Source of the DNA: Flavobacteriaceae bacterium GF1
GTDB lineage: Bacteria; Bacteroidota; Bacteroidia; Flavobacteriales; Flavobacteriaceae
Direction of reading: 5' to 3'
Assembly (NCBI GenBank): GCA_009797885.1
Contig: WNKP01000005.1
Coordinates: 1-64,000, forward strand
DNA length: 64,000 nucleotides
Notes under the pieces: generated by a model
Seen by the model: only the letters and a program-made list of their open reading frames with translations
Told to the model about the DNA's origin: nothing
Databases searched by the model: none
Shown here: positions 35,046-43,413 of the stretch, piece after piece
Layout of the letters: every line of letters begins with the position of its first letter
How positions within the stretch are numbered: the first letter of the stretch is position 1
Program-made: the position numbers and the translations under genes

Positions 35046-36244
35046 AGTTTAGGGGTTATCCCTCGCAGTATTTCGGACATCTTTTCTGCCCTTTGTGCTA
35101 CCTCACTTTGCGTCCACCCCAATTTAACCAAACAGGAAATCGTACGTCCTATCCAATGATCGGAAGCCGAAAAATCCATAGTTGAATACTCGGGAAGCTG
35201 TTTAACGACTTGTTCCGGTAAGTTCCCAATTGACTTTTTTTCGATAAGGTGCTCCCATTTTCGGTAGTAGTGCCAATTGTTGTCATACCAGTAAAAACAG
35301 CCATCCACCCCGGCTTCGGCCAAAGCACGATGTGCCTTTTTGGCCAATTCCGCGGTAGGAAGGAAGAAATTGAGGAAGGAATAGTTTTCTTCCCCCCCTT
35401 CGGGCACCCTTCTAAAGCTAATCCTCGCAATGGAGTGCAAGGCTTCCTTCAATACGGCATAATGGTTTTTTTGGATATGGACAAACTCATCCAAACGTTG
35501 GACCTGGGCGCAGCCCACTGCGGCATTCAATTCAGAAATCCTAAAATTGTACCCCAGGAAGGGATGGGTTTCCGCTCCCCTATCGTTGCCTAAATGATCA
35601 TGCCCATGATCGGCATACTTATGGGCATTTTCATAGAATTCCAAACGGTCCGTTACCAAAGCCCCTCCTTCACCACAGGTAATCGTTTTTACAAAATCAA
35701 AGGAAAAACAACCCAAATCCCCAATACTTCCCAAAGGTTTCCCTTTATAGGAACCCCCTATGGCCTGGCAAGCGTCTTCCAAAAGCAGGAGATCATGCGT
35801 TTTACAAATGGCCTTCAAAGCATCCAAATCGGCCATGGAGCCACACATATGTACGGGCATGACCACTTTGGTGTTTTGGGTGATGGCCCTTTCAACGGCA
35901 TTGGGATCTAAGGTCAATGTATCGTCTACATCAACCAAAATGGGAACCGCCCCCAGTGCTAAAATGGACTCAAAACTGGCTACAAAGGTAAAAGTGGGCA
36001 TGATCACTTCATCCCCAGCCCCTACTCCTGCACTGGCCAGGGCCACGGTTAGTGCCGCCGTACCGCTGCTTACGGCATGGGCATATTGGGTCTGCATCCG
36101 TTCTGCCAGTGCAACTTCCAAGGTTTTTGCTTTCCAATGCCCCTTGCGCATACCGTCAAAACCGTAACGCATCAGGACCCCATGGTCCAAAACATCTTGT
36201 ACTTGTTTTTTTTCAGCTTCCCCAAACAATTCAAATCCAGGCAT
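35042..36244 (-). CDS. DegT/DnrJ/EryC1/StrS-family aminotransferase
   Basis: This is a PLP sugar-aminotransferase-like enzyme of 400 residues. The PLP lysine is K186 in FSFDFVKTITCGEGGALVT, and D157 in LLEDACQAIGG contacts the cofactor ring nitrogen. Such enzymes aminate nucleotide-linked keto sugars for glycans or antibiotics. No sugar-nucleotide genes lie nearby, so the substrate is unknown. The stop overlaps the convergent ribB stop in TTAA. Confidence 0.9.
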   Translation of the reverse strand: MPGFELFGEAEKKQVQDVLDHGVLMRYGFDGMRKGHWKAKTLEVALAERMQTQYAHAVSSGTAALTVALASAGVGAGDEVIMPTFTFVASFESILALGAVPILVDVDDTLTLDPNAVERAITQNTKVVMPVHMCGSMADLDALKAICKTHDLLLLEDACQAIGGSYKGKPLGSIGDLGCFSFDFVKTITCGEGGALVTDRLEFYENAHKYADHGHDHLGNDRGAETHPFLGYNFRISELNAAVGCAQVQRLDEFVHIQKNHYAVLKEALHSIARISFRRVPEGGEENYSFLNFFLPTAELAKKAHRALAEAGVDGCFYWYDNNWHYYRKWEHLIEKKSIGNLPEQVVKQLPEYSTMDFSASDHWIGRTISCLVKLGWTQSEVAQRAEKMSEILRGITPKL

Positions 36245-36250
36245 ATCCCT

Positions 36251-37006
36251 TTAAATAAAAAACCACAGTCGGATTGCCATTGCAACCACCATGATAATTA
36301 AAAATGCTTTTATGAACCCGTCTCCCTTTTTAACCGAAAACCGACTCGCGATCCAGGCACCAGAACCCTGGCCAATGGCCAAAATACAGCCTACCAGCCA
36401 GTTGACCTTATCATTAAAAACGAATACGGCCAACGCCGCCAAAGTGTACACAAAAACCGCAGCAACTTTGGTGGCATTGACCCGCACCAAATTCATGCGG
36501 TGTACGTAATGCAAATATAGGATGATGACAAAACCAATACCGGCATTGATAAATCCTCCGTAGATACCGATCAAAAAGAAGACAAAAATTCCCAACCAAA
36601 GGTATTTCCCTGTGAGTCTTTCAGCCAAATCGGTCATATTCACCTTGGGTTTTAAAACAATAAGCAGCACAACGGCAATCATGATACCGGCAAGAATACG
36701 GTTAAAGGTCTCCCCTTTAATGTCCACAGCTATCTGTGCCCCGATAATGGCCCCAAAGAAAGCCGCTATCCCCAGGTACAAATTGAACGGAAATGTGGAA
36801 ACCCCCTTACTTCTAAATCCTGCCACTCCCATGGCCGTTTGTATGGTGATGGCCACCCTATTGGTTCCATTGGCTACAGCCGGTGGGAGTCCCAAAAAAA
36901 TAAGGGTGGGCAATGTAATGAGGGAAGCCCCTCCTGCAATGGTATTGATAAAGCCCACAGTGAAACCCACCAAAACCAAAAGTGGGTAGTGCCATAATTC
37001 TTCCAT
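36251..37006 (-). CDS. Sulfite exporter TauE/SafE family permease
   Basis: The 251-residue membrane protein has about eight hydrophobic segments. The start is the ATG 37004-37006 (MEELWHYPLLVLVGFTVGFI); a longer open frame runs into the tRNA gene and is not real. FINTIAGGASLITLPTLIFLGLPP and the repeat near FINAGIGFVIILYLHY are the two TauE motifs. Exported compound unknown. It lies six bases after the DegT start on the same strand. Confidence 0.88.
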   Translation of the reverse strand: MEELWHYPLLVLVGFTVGFINTIAGGASLITLPTLIFLGLPPAVANGTNRVAITIQTAMGVAGFRSKGVSTFPFNLYLGIAAFFGAIIGAQIAVDIKGETFNRILAGIMIAVVLLIVLKPKVNMTDLAERLTGKYLWLGIFVFFLIGIYGGFINAGIGFVIILYLHYVHRMNLVRVNATKVAAVFVYTLAALAVFVFNDKVNWLVGCILAIGQGSGAWIASRFSVKKGDGFIKAFLIIMVVAMAIRLWFFI

Positions 37007-37064
37007 GTGCACAAATGTACCATCAAAACAAAAAAGGAATACCATAAAAATTAAAACCAATCGC

Positions 37065-37095
37065 TTTAGTGAAAATAAAAAGCTATGTATATTTG
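37065..37095 (+). promoter_or_regulatory. Promoter of tRNA-Ser
   Basis: TATATTTG at 37088-37095 fits TAnnTTTG exactly, and a TTTA at 37065-37068 lies at about the -33 spacing. The start point would be near 37103, about 40 bases before the tRNA. Confidence 0.65.
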
Positions 37096-37098
37096 CAC

Positions 37099-37122
37099 CC
37101 GCCTTCGCAAAGGCTCCGGCGG
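37099..37122. repeat. GC-rich imperfect palindrome in the tRNA leader
   Basis: CCGCC ... GGCGG flank TTCGCAAAGGCTCC, giving a compact GC-rich hairpin in an otherwise AT-rich leader, followed by another small one (GCGGTAAAACCGC, 37118-37131). It may be a REP-like repeat or a processing site. Confidence 0.35.
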
Positions 37123-37143
37123 TAAAACCGCAAATTTTTATTG

Positions 37144-37228
37144 GGAGGAATGGCAGAGTGGTCGAATGCGGCAGTCTTGAAAACTGTTGAGGGTCACACC
37201 TCCGGGGGTTCGAATCCCTCTTCCTCCG
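37144..37228 (+). tRNA. tRNA-Ser (anticodon UGA)
   Basis: An 85-base cloverleaf is readable: acceptor GGAGGAA paired with TTCCTCC (37221-37227), anticodon stem GCAGT/ACTGT around the loop CTTGAAA giving anticodon TGA, a long class II variable arm (GAGG...CCTC), and T-arm GGGGG-TTCGAAT-CCCTC. CCA is not encoded. Partial copies of its 3' end occur at 37525-37543 and 61320-61333, so it probably served as an integration site. Confidence 0.97.
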
Positions 37229-37233
37229 CAAAG

Positions 37234-37262
37234 AAAAGCTTCACAATTGTGAAGCTTTTTTA
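37234..37262 (+). terminator. Terminator after tRNA-Ser
   Basis: A long perfect palindrome (AAAAGCTTCAC-AATT-GTGAAGCTTTT, 37234-37259) ends in a T-run to 37261. It lies six bases after the tRNA. Confidence 0.88.
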
Positions 37263-37869
37263 TTTCTAAAGCAAACCTAGCCCGCTTGTGATTTGCAGAA
37301 GAGATAAAAAAGAGCTACCCTATGTAGCTTTTCTTTGTATTGGATTCCCTTTTGGGATGCACGAGCGAAGCGCTGTGAATCCCTTTTTGGAAAAAATTGG
37401 ACTTTTATTTAAATAAATATCTTACCACTAGTTCAGGATTTTAAAGTCCTGATTCTTTAGAGATTTATTGTTCCGACTATGGGAACCTGAGTTTGCAACA
37501 TAGAAGGTCAAGGGAACACTTAGTGAATCCCACTTCCTCTGCAAGAGCAATAGGAAAGCCTCTGTTCAAGGCGCTTTTTTTATAGTATTGTTGCACTCCA
37601 TACGACACCAAACTATTTTCGATGTAAGGAAACACCAGTAGGGAATTGAAAACAAGTTTACTAGGCACTACATGCGCGCTATCCCCTAAAGGGTGAATTA
37701 ACGAAACCGCCAAATGAGACCAGAAATGGAACAATCCAACAAATGGAGAAAGGTTTTGTCAATTCTGTCCCTTAAAACGACCCAATTTTAAATCTTCGAA
37801 ACAACACTATATCCCTTTCGATTCAGGTCAAATCCTTAACTGTTTCTTTTAATTTTTCTTTTTTGTTTT
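37263..37869. other. Gene-free stretch right of tRNA-Ser
   Basis: No credible gene is visible in these 607 bases. They contain a partial tRNA-Ser 3' end (37525-37543) and a hairpin with T-run. The one open frame on the minus strand (37477-37734) has no coding character and includes the tRNA scar. This is typical of a scarred integration site. Confidence 0.6.
37525..37543 (+). repeat. Partial copy of the tRNA-Ser 3' end (att-like)
   Basis: GAATCCCACTTCCTCTGCA differs at two of 19 positions from the tRNA-Ser 3' end (37212-37230). It is followed, as a real tRNA would be, by a terminator-like hairpin (about 37555-37581, AAAGCC...GGCGC then seven T). Likely a remnant of a former att site or a lost tRNA copy. 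Confidence 0.65.
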
Positions 37870-38349
37870 TCATTTTGAAATGGCATTTCCACTATTGCCC
37901 CCCTTTTCCTTTCGATAATAGGTGCCGCCAACAACCAGTGCTGCCGAAATTATCAGCAGATTTTTGATGATATACTGTCCTTCAAGGGTTGGCATCAAGT
38001 AATTACCATTCTGAAAGGTTACCTCTGGAAGGAACACCAAGGGCATAAGAGTACCAACCATTTGCAAGAATAGTAGGCCAATGGCAATACGTGTGGTGCT
38101 CTTAAAAAGAAAGGTTATTCCAATGACTACTTCCCACCAACCAATTACCATGAGCCAATTTTCTGCTGAGCCAAAAGGTAACCATGCTACTGTAGCTTTC
38201 AATAACCCTTCGGCTGCTGACAGATGAAATGGTTTTAATATTCCGAACCAGAAAAAAATTACTGCAAACGAAATTCGCATGGCTGGAATGCCCCACAGCT
38301 TCATGTGGCGTGCAATGTATTGATCTAGTTTGTTGATATCTGCATTCAT
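37870..38349 (-). CDS. DoxX-family membrane protein
   Basis: The 159-residue protein has four membrane segments. RISFAVIFFWFGILKPF and WEVVIGITFLF are like DoxX/DUF417 proteins, which lie near redox enzymes and may take part in thiol or quinone stress handling. It lies leftward, downstream of a quinone-reductase-like gene. A 12-base palindrome TATGTAAACATA (38366-38377) lies 17 bases before the start. Confidence 0.82.
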   Translation of the reverse strand: MNADINKLDQYIARHMKLWGIPAMRISFAVIFFWFGILKPFHLSAAEGLLKATVAWLPFGSAENWLMVIGWWEVVIGITFLFKSTTRIAIGLLFLQMVGTLMPLVFLPEVTFQNGNYLMPTLEGQYIIKNLLIISAALVVGGTYYRKEKGGNSGNAISK

Positions 38350-38401
38350 CCTTTTATTATTTGGTTATGTAAACATATTATTGCCATCATTAATTCTGAT
38401 T

Positions 38402-38980
38402 TTATTGTAACCTCTTACCCTGTTTACTGACTTTAAGCAACCACTTCCAACGCTGAGAAATGTTCGAGCTTTTTATGGGTGCCAAATAAGTAACTTTTAC
38501 AGGTTTGACTCCACAAAATTCCAAAACCCCCTTTTTGAACTGATTTATAACCGGGTTTTTCATTACCCAGTTGTTATACCAGCTAACGGTATCAGCAGTA
38601 ACAATGATTCTGGCCGTTTTTCCTTTAAGTAGTTTGTCTGGAAACAACTTTCCTTTTTGATACTTAAAGGTTGTCCCCGGCAGAAAGGTTCGGTCAATAA
38701 AACCTTTCAAAACCGCAGGGACTCCATACCACCACATAGGAAACACCCACACAAGATGATTGGCTTCTTTGATCTTCTCAATAGCGGTTTCCAAATCCGG
38801 TTCTAAGGGATGTGGCTTTCGGTAACCATATTTCAAAATTGGATCGAAATCCAAATCGACTAAGTTGATTGTTTCAACCTCGGCACTGCTTTTACGAGCA
38901 GCGTCACCATAAGCTTTAACAATCGCCCAATTGAAACTTTCCCTATCTGGATGTCCGTTTATGATTAGTATATTTTTCAT
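38402..38980 (-). CDS. NAD(P)H-dependent flavin oxidoreductase (NQO1/MdaB-like)
   Basis: This flavodoxin-fold quinone reductase has 192 residues. LIINGHPDRESFNWA is the FMN/FAD phosphate loop, VWVFPMWWYGVPAVLKGFIDR the isoalloxazine contact, and FLPGTTFKY is typical of the MdaB/KefF group. It would reduce quinones by two electrons. It is followed by DoxX on the same strand. Confidence 0.9.
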   Translation of the reverse strand: MKNILIINGHPDRESFNWAIVKAYGDAARKSSAEVETINLVDLDFDPILKYGYRKPHPLEPDLETAIEKIKEANHLVWVFPMWWYGVPAVLKGFIDRTFLPGTTFKYQKGKLFPDKLLKGKTARIIVTADTVSWYNNWVMKNPVINQFKKGVLEFCGVKPVKVTYLAPIKSSNISQRWKWLLKVSKQGKRLQ

Positions 38981-39043
38981 TTTTATCCTTCCAATTTTCG
39001 TAAGCGGTTCAATAGAAGCTGCGTGATTTTATCAATTAAAACG

Positions 39044-39664
39044 TTAAATATTTACCCCAACAAAAAAACCAATAAGCTCTATTTTAAAGGACCTGGTGGA
39101 CAAGGCCCTGAACCAAGGTGTCCCAATTCCAAATCTCAAATTTTTGTATTGCAGGCCCAAGCGATACAGATTGCTAAGACTGGTATTGCCAGAAAAGTCA
39201 ATAGACCCGTTTAACTGCCCCCGAAAATACAAATCAATCCATTTGCCTATTGGTGATTGGTACTCCAATAACATTCTTGTATAGAGGCTTCTCTTATCTG
39301 AAATTCTATAGGATGGAAAAACATCAAACCGAAAATTGTTTTTCGTATAACTGTATTGAGCTCCGAATGCCAGAATGAGACCCTTTTGGTTCCATGCTAT
39401 CTCGGTGGCCAATGAAACACCTTTTTTTATTTCGTAAAACAAAAAATTGTCAATTAGGTAACTTTCGGATATCCTTTCAAAGTTGTAATCCGTGCTTATT
39501 GAAGTCAAATTGAAAAAACTAAGTTTGGTAAGCTCACTGTTCTTGAAGAAAGTATATTGATATTTAACCCGCTCATCCATAAAAGTACTTTCCATATAGG
39601 AACTCTGGGAGAGCAAACAAGATTGTATCCCAAATAATATCCCTATGAAAGCCATGTACTTCAT
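39044..39664 (-). CDS. Exported hypothetical protein, possible outer-membrane barrel
   Basis: The 206-residue protein is not recognised. A signal peptide (MKYMAFIGILFGIQSCLLSQ) is followed by alternating polar/apolar strands with many aromatic residues, and the C-terminal part (KIELIGFFVGVNI) ends in a strand, as small outer-membrane barrels do. A cysteine at residue 16 in QSCLL does not make a good lipobox. It lies in a leftward run of redox genes. Confidence 0.6.
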   Translation of the reverse strand: MKYMAFIGILFGIQSCLLSQSSYMESTFMDERVKYQYTFFKNSELTKLSFFNLTSISTDYNFERISESYLIDNFLFYEIKKGVSLATEIAWNQKGLILAFGAQYSYTKNNFRFDVFPSYRISDKRSLYTRMLLEYQSPIGKWIDLYFRGQLNGSIDFSGNTSLSNLYRLGLQYKNLRFGIGTPWFRALSTRSFKIELIGFFVGVNI

Positions 39665-39751
39665 TACCGAGGTATTTTTTATCCTTTTTTTCGTAGGTAT
39701 TTAACCTTTTGATACTTACCATTTAATTTCTTTAGGTCTTTATTGGCATCT

Positions 39752-40381
39752 TTATACCGTTTCAAACAACTCTTCCACAGTTTTTCTGACCTTTTTTCGG
39801 TACTGCGTCTGATCTTCTTCTGAACGATATCCCACTGGGGCAATGACCGATGCATTCAGCCCTCTCCCATCAAGTCCTAGTATTTTATTGTAGGCCACTG
39901 TATCAAAACCCTCCATTGGGCAGGCATCTATCTTCAATTCCGCGCACGCATTCAATAAATTGGCCAAGGACAGATATGTTTGTTGTTTGGACCAGGATTG
40001 CCATTCAGAAGTAGTTTTTTTTGCCAAGTTTTCCTTGATGAAGTCCCCATAGCCAGCTACATCCGAAATGGCAATTTTCTGAGTCTTGGCTATGTTGCCA
40101 ATGTAGTCCTCTATATATTCCTCTTTATGTTCGGAAAAATTGCAAAAAACGAACAGGTGGGACGCTTCCGTTACTTGCGATTGTCCCCAGGAAAACTCCC
40201 TTAGCTTCGCTCTTACCAATGCATCCTCTACAATCAAAACCTTGTACAGCTGCAAGCCATAGGAGGATACGGATAGTTGCACTGCCTCTTTCAGGTATTC
40301 CAAATCTTGTTCGGGTACAATTTTATTCGAATCAAACTTCTTAGTGGCGTAACGCCATTTTAAATTTTCTACAAGTTTCAT
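39752..40381 (-). CDS. Nitroreductase family protein (NfsB-like)
   Basis: This FMN-dependent NAD(P)H oxidoreductase has 209 residues. RYATKKFDSNK is the N-terminal FMN loop, LSVSSYGLQLYKVLIV corresponds to the usual PSS-Q-W block, and DACPMEGFD with the late YRSEEDQTQYRKKVRK completes the family pattern. It would reduce nitroaromatics or quinones. It is leftward after the GNAT gene (40-base gap). Confidence 0.92.
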   Translation of the reverse strand: MKLVENLKWRYATKKFDSNKIVPEQDLEYLKEAVQLSVSSYGLQLYKVLIVEDALVRAKLREFSWGQSQVTEASHLFVFCNFSEHKEEYIEDYIGNIAKTQKIAISDVAGYGDFIKENLAKKTTSEWQSWSKQQTYLSLANLLNACAELKIDACPMEGFDTVAYNKILGLDGRGLNASVIAPVGYRSEEDQTQYRKKVRKTVEELFETV

Positions 40382-40421
40382 TTTAATTGGTTTTTTTGAT
40401 TAAACGCTTTTTTTGTTTTAC

Positions 40422-41159
40422 TTAAACCTGTATTGATAGTGCATAGTTGCTCATTGCGAATTGTTCTTCAAATCCCAACTTTTCATACAGGCCTTTGCCC
40501 ATAGCTGAAGCTTGCAGCACTGCATGGGAAGACCCTCTCCCCATAGCTTCATGCAACATAGATTGCATCATTTTTTCCGCATAGCCTTTTCTTCGCATCT
40601 CTGGAATTATCCCCATAGAATGGATTCCCACGATTTGATTTCCCGTGCTATAGGCTACTGCAGTACCTACTGGGAAGGTTTGGTCGTAGGCGATTAAATA
40701 ATCCACATCATCGAGGCTTTTCAATATCAACTCATAATGAATCTTATAATTAAAGGCCCTTTCGAACAATAACTCCCACAATTGGGCAGCTTTCCTGTTT
40801 TCTACTTTTTGGAGCTTAAGTCCGGAAGGGGTGAAATCCCCTTTAGAAAGATCGAGGGCCATCCCGACCTGCTCCAAAACCTTTTCAAACCCGTTTTTTG
40901 CAAATAGGGATTCGTAATCGTTACCCTCTATTTCCCAATAAGGAATTGTAAGTTTAGTGGAAGTAGAAGCGATGATCTCCTTTGCAATAATGATATCCTC
41001 AGGGGTAGGTTTTTTTGTAAACCAAAGTTTGTTGGGCCAATCTGAGTAGGTTATTGTTCCATGGTCAAAAACGTCACCTGGTACATAGGCTCCTGCCCTA
41101 CGATCCACCAATTGCCAAAGTGAGATCAAATTGTCGATGTTGAGTTTCTTTAAGTCCAT
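40422..41159 (-). CDS. GNAT-family N-acetyltransferase
   Basis: The 245-residue protein has a C-terminal GNAT domain with the acetyl-CoA loop in MGIIPEMRRKGYAEKMMQSML (around residues 180-200) and VLQASAMGKGLYEKLGFEEQ. The first 100 residues form a separate, unrecognised N-terminal half, as in two-domain GNAT proteins. Substrate unknown. It follows the DMT gene by three bases, so they are co-transcribed. Confidence 0.87.
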   Translation of the reverse strand: MDLKKLNIDNLISLWQLVDRRAGAYVPGDVFDHGTITYSDWPNKLWFTKKPTPEDIIIAKEIIASTSTKLTIPYWEIEGNDYESLFAKNGFEKVLEQVGMALDLSKGDFTPSGLKLQKVENRKAAQLWELLFERAFNYKIHYELILKSLDDVDYLIAYDQTFPVGTAVAYSTGNQIVGIHSMGIIPEMRRKGYAEKMMQSMLHEAMGRGSSHAVLQASAMGKGLYEKLGFEEQFAMSNYALSIQV

Positions 41160-41162
41160 TTT

Positions 41163-41612
41163 TTATGTGTTTTTGATTAAAATAATACCTAATGTCATAG
41201 CGATTACACCGAAAATCTTCTTGCAGGCTATAGGTTCCGTTGGCATTCCAAACCAGCCAAAATGACCCGCAACGACTGAAAACAAAATTTGTCCAAAAAG
41301 ACCAATGGAAATCATTGTGGAGATGCCCAATTTTGGTATGGTATAATAATACAGACCAATACCAATAACACTGAACAATGCGCCAGAAAACCACAGATAG
41401 TAAGGGACATCCTTTAATTTGTAGAATGACGGCAGGTGCTTTGTGCATACCATAACTGCAAAAAGGGCTAACAAAGCACTAATTATATAGGCCACGAGTG
41501 AGGTTAACAATGGGCTTTTTAGTTGGACACTTAATTGTGAATTAAAACCCCCATGAAGTGCCAAAAAAACACCTCCCATAAAAGCTAACAGAATTGGTGT
41601 AGTCTGACTCAT
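41163..41612 (-). CDS. DMT-superfamily transporter, YdcZ/DUF606 type
   Basis: The 149-residue membrane protein has five hydrophobic segments. The opening LLAFMGGVFLALHGGFNSQLS and the later YYLWFSGALFSVIGIGLYYY fit the half-size DUF606 (YdcZ) family, thought to work as dimers. Transported compound unknown. It is first gene of the leftward DMT-GNAT unit, with a motif shared with the AhpD-like gene 58 bases upstream. Confidence 0.87.
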   Translation of the reverse strand: MSQTTPILLAFMGGVFLALHGGFNSQLSVQLKSPLLTSLVAYIISALLALFAVMVCTKHLPSFYKLKDVPYYLWFSGALFSVIGIGLYYYTIPKLGISTMISIGLFGQILFSVVAGHFGWFGMPTEPIACKKIFGVIAMTLGIILIKNT

Positions 41613-41670
41613 AATTCAAATGATTAATGATTTATAGGTCAAATGTACCGCAGTGATTATCCTTGCGCAT

Positions 41671-41688
41671 TTACATATGTCGATAAAT
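41671..41688. promoter_or_regulatory. Candidate Crp/Fnr site upstream of the DMT gene
   Basis: TTACATATGTCGATAAAT shares 15 of 18 bases with 43203-43220 upstream of the AhpD-like gene. It contains the 8-base palindrome ACATATGT and is flanked by CATTTA/TAAATG arms (41668-41689). The Crp/Fnr gene lies just to the right, so autogenous or local control is plausible. Confidence 0.5.
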
Positions 41689-41692
41689 GGAA

Positions 41693-42286
41693 TTAAAGCC
41701 CTTTTCTAATCCTACTAAGCTGGGTAGGAGTAATTCCGAGGTAGGATGCTATAAGCCATTGAGGGACCCGCTGGGGTAATTTAGGGTACCTATTGAGGAA
41801 GGTGATATACCGCTCTGTTGCGCTCTCCGCAGCAAATGAAATATGGCGTCTTTCATTTTCTATGATCCAGTTTTCCTCTAGGTTCGAAATATAATAGTTC
41901 TTTAAGTCCTCGTGTTTATAAATGACTTCCTTGTAGCGCTGATAGTCCATCTCCAAGATTGTGCTGTCCACAACACATTCAATGCCAAATCCTGAGGGAG
42001 TTTGTGTAAGCATGGATACCGTGGAACCTGCCAAATGTCCCTCCACAAAAAAGTTTTTGACATATACATTGGCTTCATCGTCCATCCACTGGGATACCAA
42101 AATTCCTTCACAAACAAAATAAATGTTCCTTGCGGTTTGACCATGATATACTATGCTCTCATTTTTCTTGATATCCTTAATCGCTATATATGGTAAAAAT
42201 GCCTCAAAAGAACTTTGTGAAACAGAGGCAAAGCTGTTAACATACTGATAGAATAATTGGCTGTATGGATGGTCGAAAGAAATCAC
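41693..42286 (-). CDS. Crp/Fnr-family transcriptional regulator
   Basis: The 197-residue protein has an N-terminal cNMP-type domain (IKKNESIVYHGQTARNIYFVCEGIL) and a C-terminal HTH (QRVPQWLIASYLGITPTQLSRI, near 172-193). The ligand-binding RxA motif is not evident. The start is GTG at 42284-42286; no ATG is close. It sits among redox and transporter genes in the same direction, and two near-identical motifs nearby make it their likely regulator. Confidence 0.88.
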   Translation of the reverse strand: MISFDHPYSQLFYQYVNSFASVSQSSFEAFLPYIAIKDIKKNESIVYHGQTARNIYFVCEGILVSQWMDDEANVYVKNFFVEGHLAGSTVSMLTQTPSGFGIECVVDSTILEMDYQRYKEVIYKHEDLKNYYISNLEENWIIENERRHISFAAESATERYITFLNRYPKLPQRVPQWLIASYLGITPTQLSRIRKGL

Positions 42287-42569
42287 TATTGGTTCACGTC
42301 TAACTCGTTGATTGAGTTAAAGATACCATATTATCCAGAATGAAATGGCCGCCAAATGAAATAGAATCAAAGGGTTGCAATACGGAATCACTTAATATCC
42401 CATGGTTTATATCCATTATCAAAAAGAACAGTACTTCCCTTGATTCAATACCATCCAGAAATGGAGCCCAGATATCTCAAATGAAAGGTCTGGGCTTATT
42501 AATGTTTGGATATCAATTAAGCTGTTCGAGGCAAACTTTTCCTTATTAAATCATTTCATCCGCTAAAAA

Positions 42570-43046
42570 TCAAACGACAGGCTCTTGAATTTCAATTGCC
42601 TTAACCTGATATTTCCCCGGAGCAAATTTGAATGTTTTCATTAACCTTGTCCAAGTATTGATTTGGGCTATAGCCAAAGTCAAATAACTTATCTCCGATT
42701 TATTGAAGTACTTTAGCAAAGCATCTATTTCTTCATCGCTGATGTGCGAGTTTGATATGTTCGTTATCCGTTCGGTGAATCTCAGTACCTCTATTTCCTT
42801 TTCGTTGAAGAAAGGCGAATCTTCCCATGTGGAAAGCAAAACCAGGCGTAGTTCGGATTCCCCCAAATGTTTTAGCTCTTTATAATGCATATCTGTGCAA
42901 TATGCACATCCATTGATTTGCCCGACCCGTAATCGGATAAGCTCCAAAAGTTTCATCTCAATTGGAGAATTGTTTAAGAAATGTTCCACTTCCATCAACT
43001 TTTCGAACATCCCTTGAGGAATGTCATTGTAACTAATTCGTTCCAT
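42570..43046 (-). CDS. Carboxymuconolactone decarboxylase/AhpD-like protein
   Basis: The 158-residue protein has the AhpD core C47-AY-C50-TDMH54, the cysteine pair and histidine of the alkylhydroperoxidase relay. LTLAIAQINTWTRLMKTF near the end is typical of the YnjA/PA0269-like branch. It would reduce peroxides or act in thiol redox control. A gap of 283 bases without a credible gene lies to its left, up to the Crp/Fnr start. Confidence 0.92.
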   Translation of the reverse strand: MERISYNDIPQGMFEKLMEVEHFLNNSPIEMKLLELIRLRVGQINGCAYCTDMHYKELKHLGESELRLVLLSTWEDSPFFNEKEIEVLRFTERITNISNSHISDEEIDALLKYFNKSEISYLTLAIAQINTWTRLMKTFKFAPGKYQVKAIEIQEPVV

Positions 43047-43413
43047 AATTTCGATTTATTTATGTTATCTATTTTTCCCCTTCGATGGCGTCCTCTTGGG
43101 TGTAAGTCGCACCAACTAATTTTAACGATAAAGAGACTGTGGGTACATTCACCCTTCACTTTATGATGAAGTAAAAATAGTTTTACTAAAACCCCTTGAC
43201 AATTACATATGTTGATGGATTTGATATTTAGGTCGGACAAGCACAGGGTTTCATTTAGTTTGATATTTTAAAAAAGCGTTGTAGTAATTTCCCAAATGAG
43301 ATTTAAACATTATTGAGTACGAAACCCATTTATATGTTTAGTTAAATCCTTAAGCCCTAATAATGATTTTCCAGAAGTTTACTTGTATAGAAGCTTTTAA
43401 AAGACATCATTAC
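43047..43413. other. Gap upstream of the AhpD-like gene
   Basis: No gene is visible. The stretch holds the shared motif at 43203-43220 and a small inverted repeat ACTTTATGATGAAGT (43158-43172). The rest is AT-rich with nothing recognisable. Confidence 0.45.
43203..43220. promoter_or_regulatory. Candidate Crp/Fnr site upstream of the AhpD-like gene
   Basis: TTACATATGTTGATGGAT is the second copy of the motif found at 41671-41688, in the same orientation relative to the leftward genes. It lies 157 bases before the AhpD-like ATG and directly after TTGACA, which could be a -33 element. Confidence 0.45.

Noticed and set aside
37007-37231. N-terminal extension of the TauE permease into the tRNA gene
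   Set aside because: It would translate the antisense of tRNA-Ser; the ATG at 37006 begins the first membrane helix as in the family.
37477-37734. An 85-codon minus-strand frame right of tRNA-Ser
   Set aside because: It crosses the tRNA-Ser 3' scar and its hairpin and has no coding character.
42340-42549. A 69-codon plus-strand frame between the AhpD-like and Crp/Fnr genes
   Set aside because: It opposes both neighbours and has odd composition and no family resemblance.
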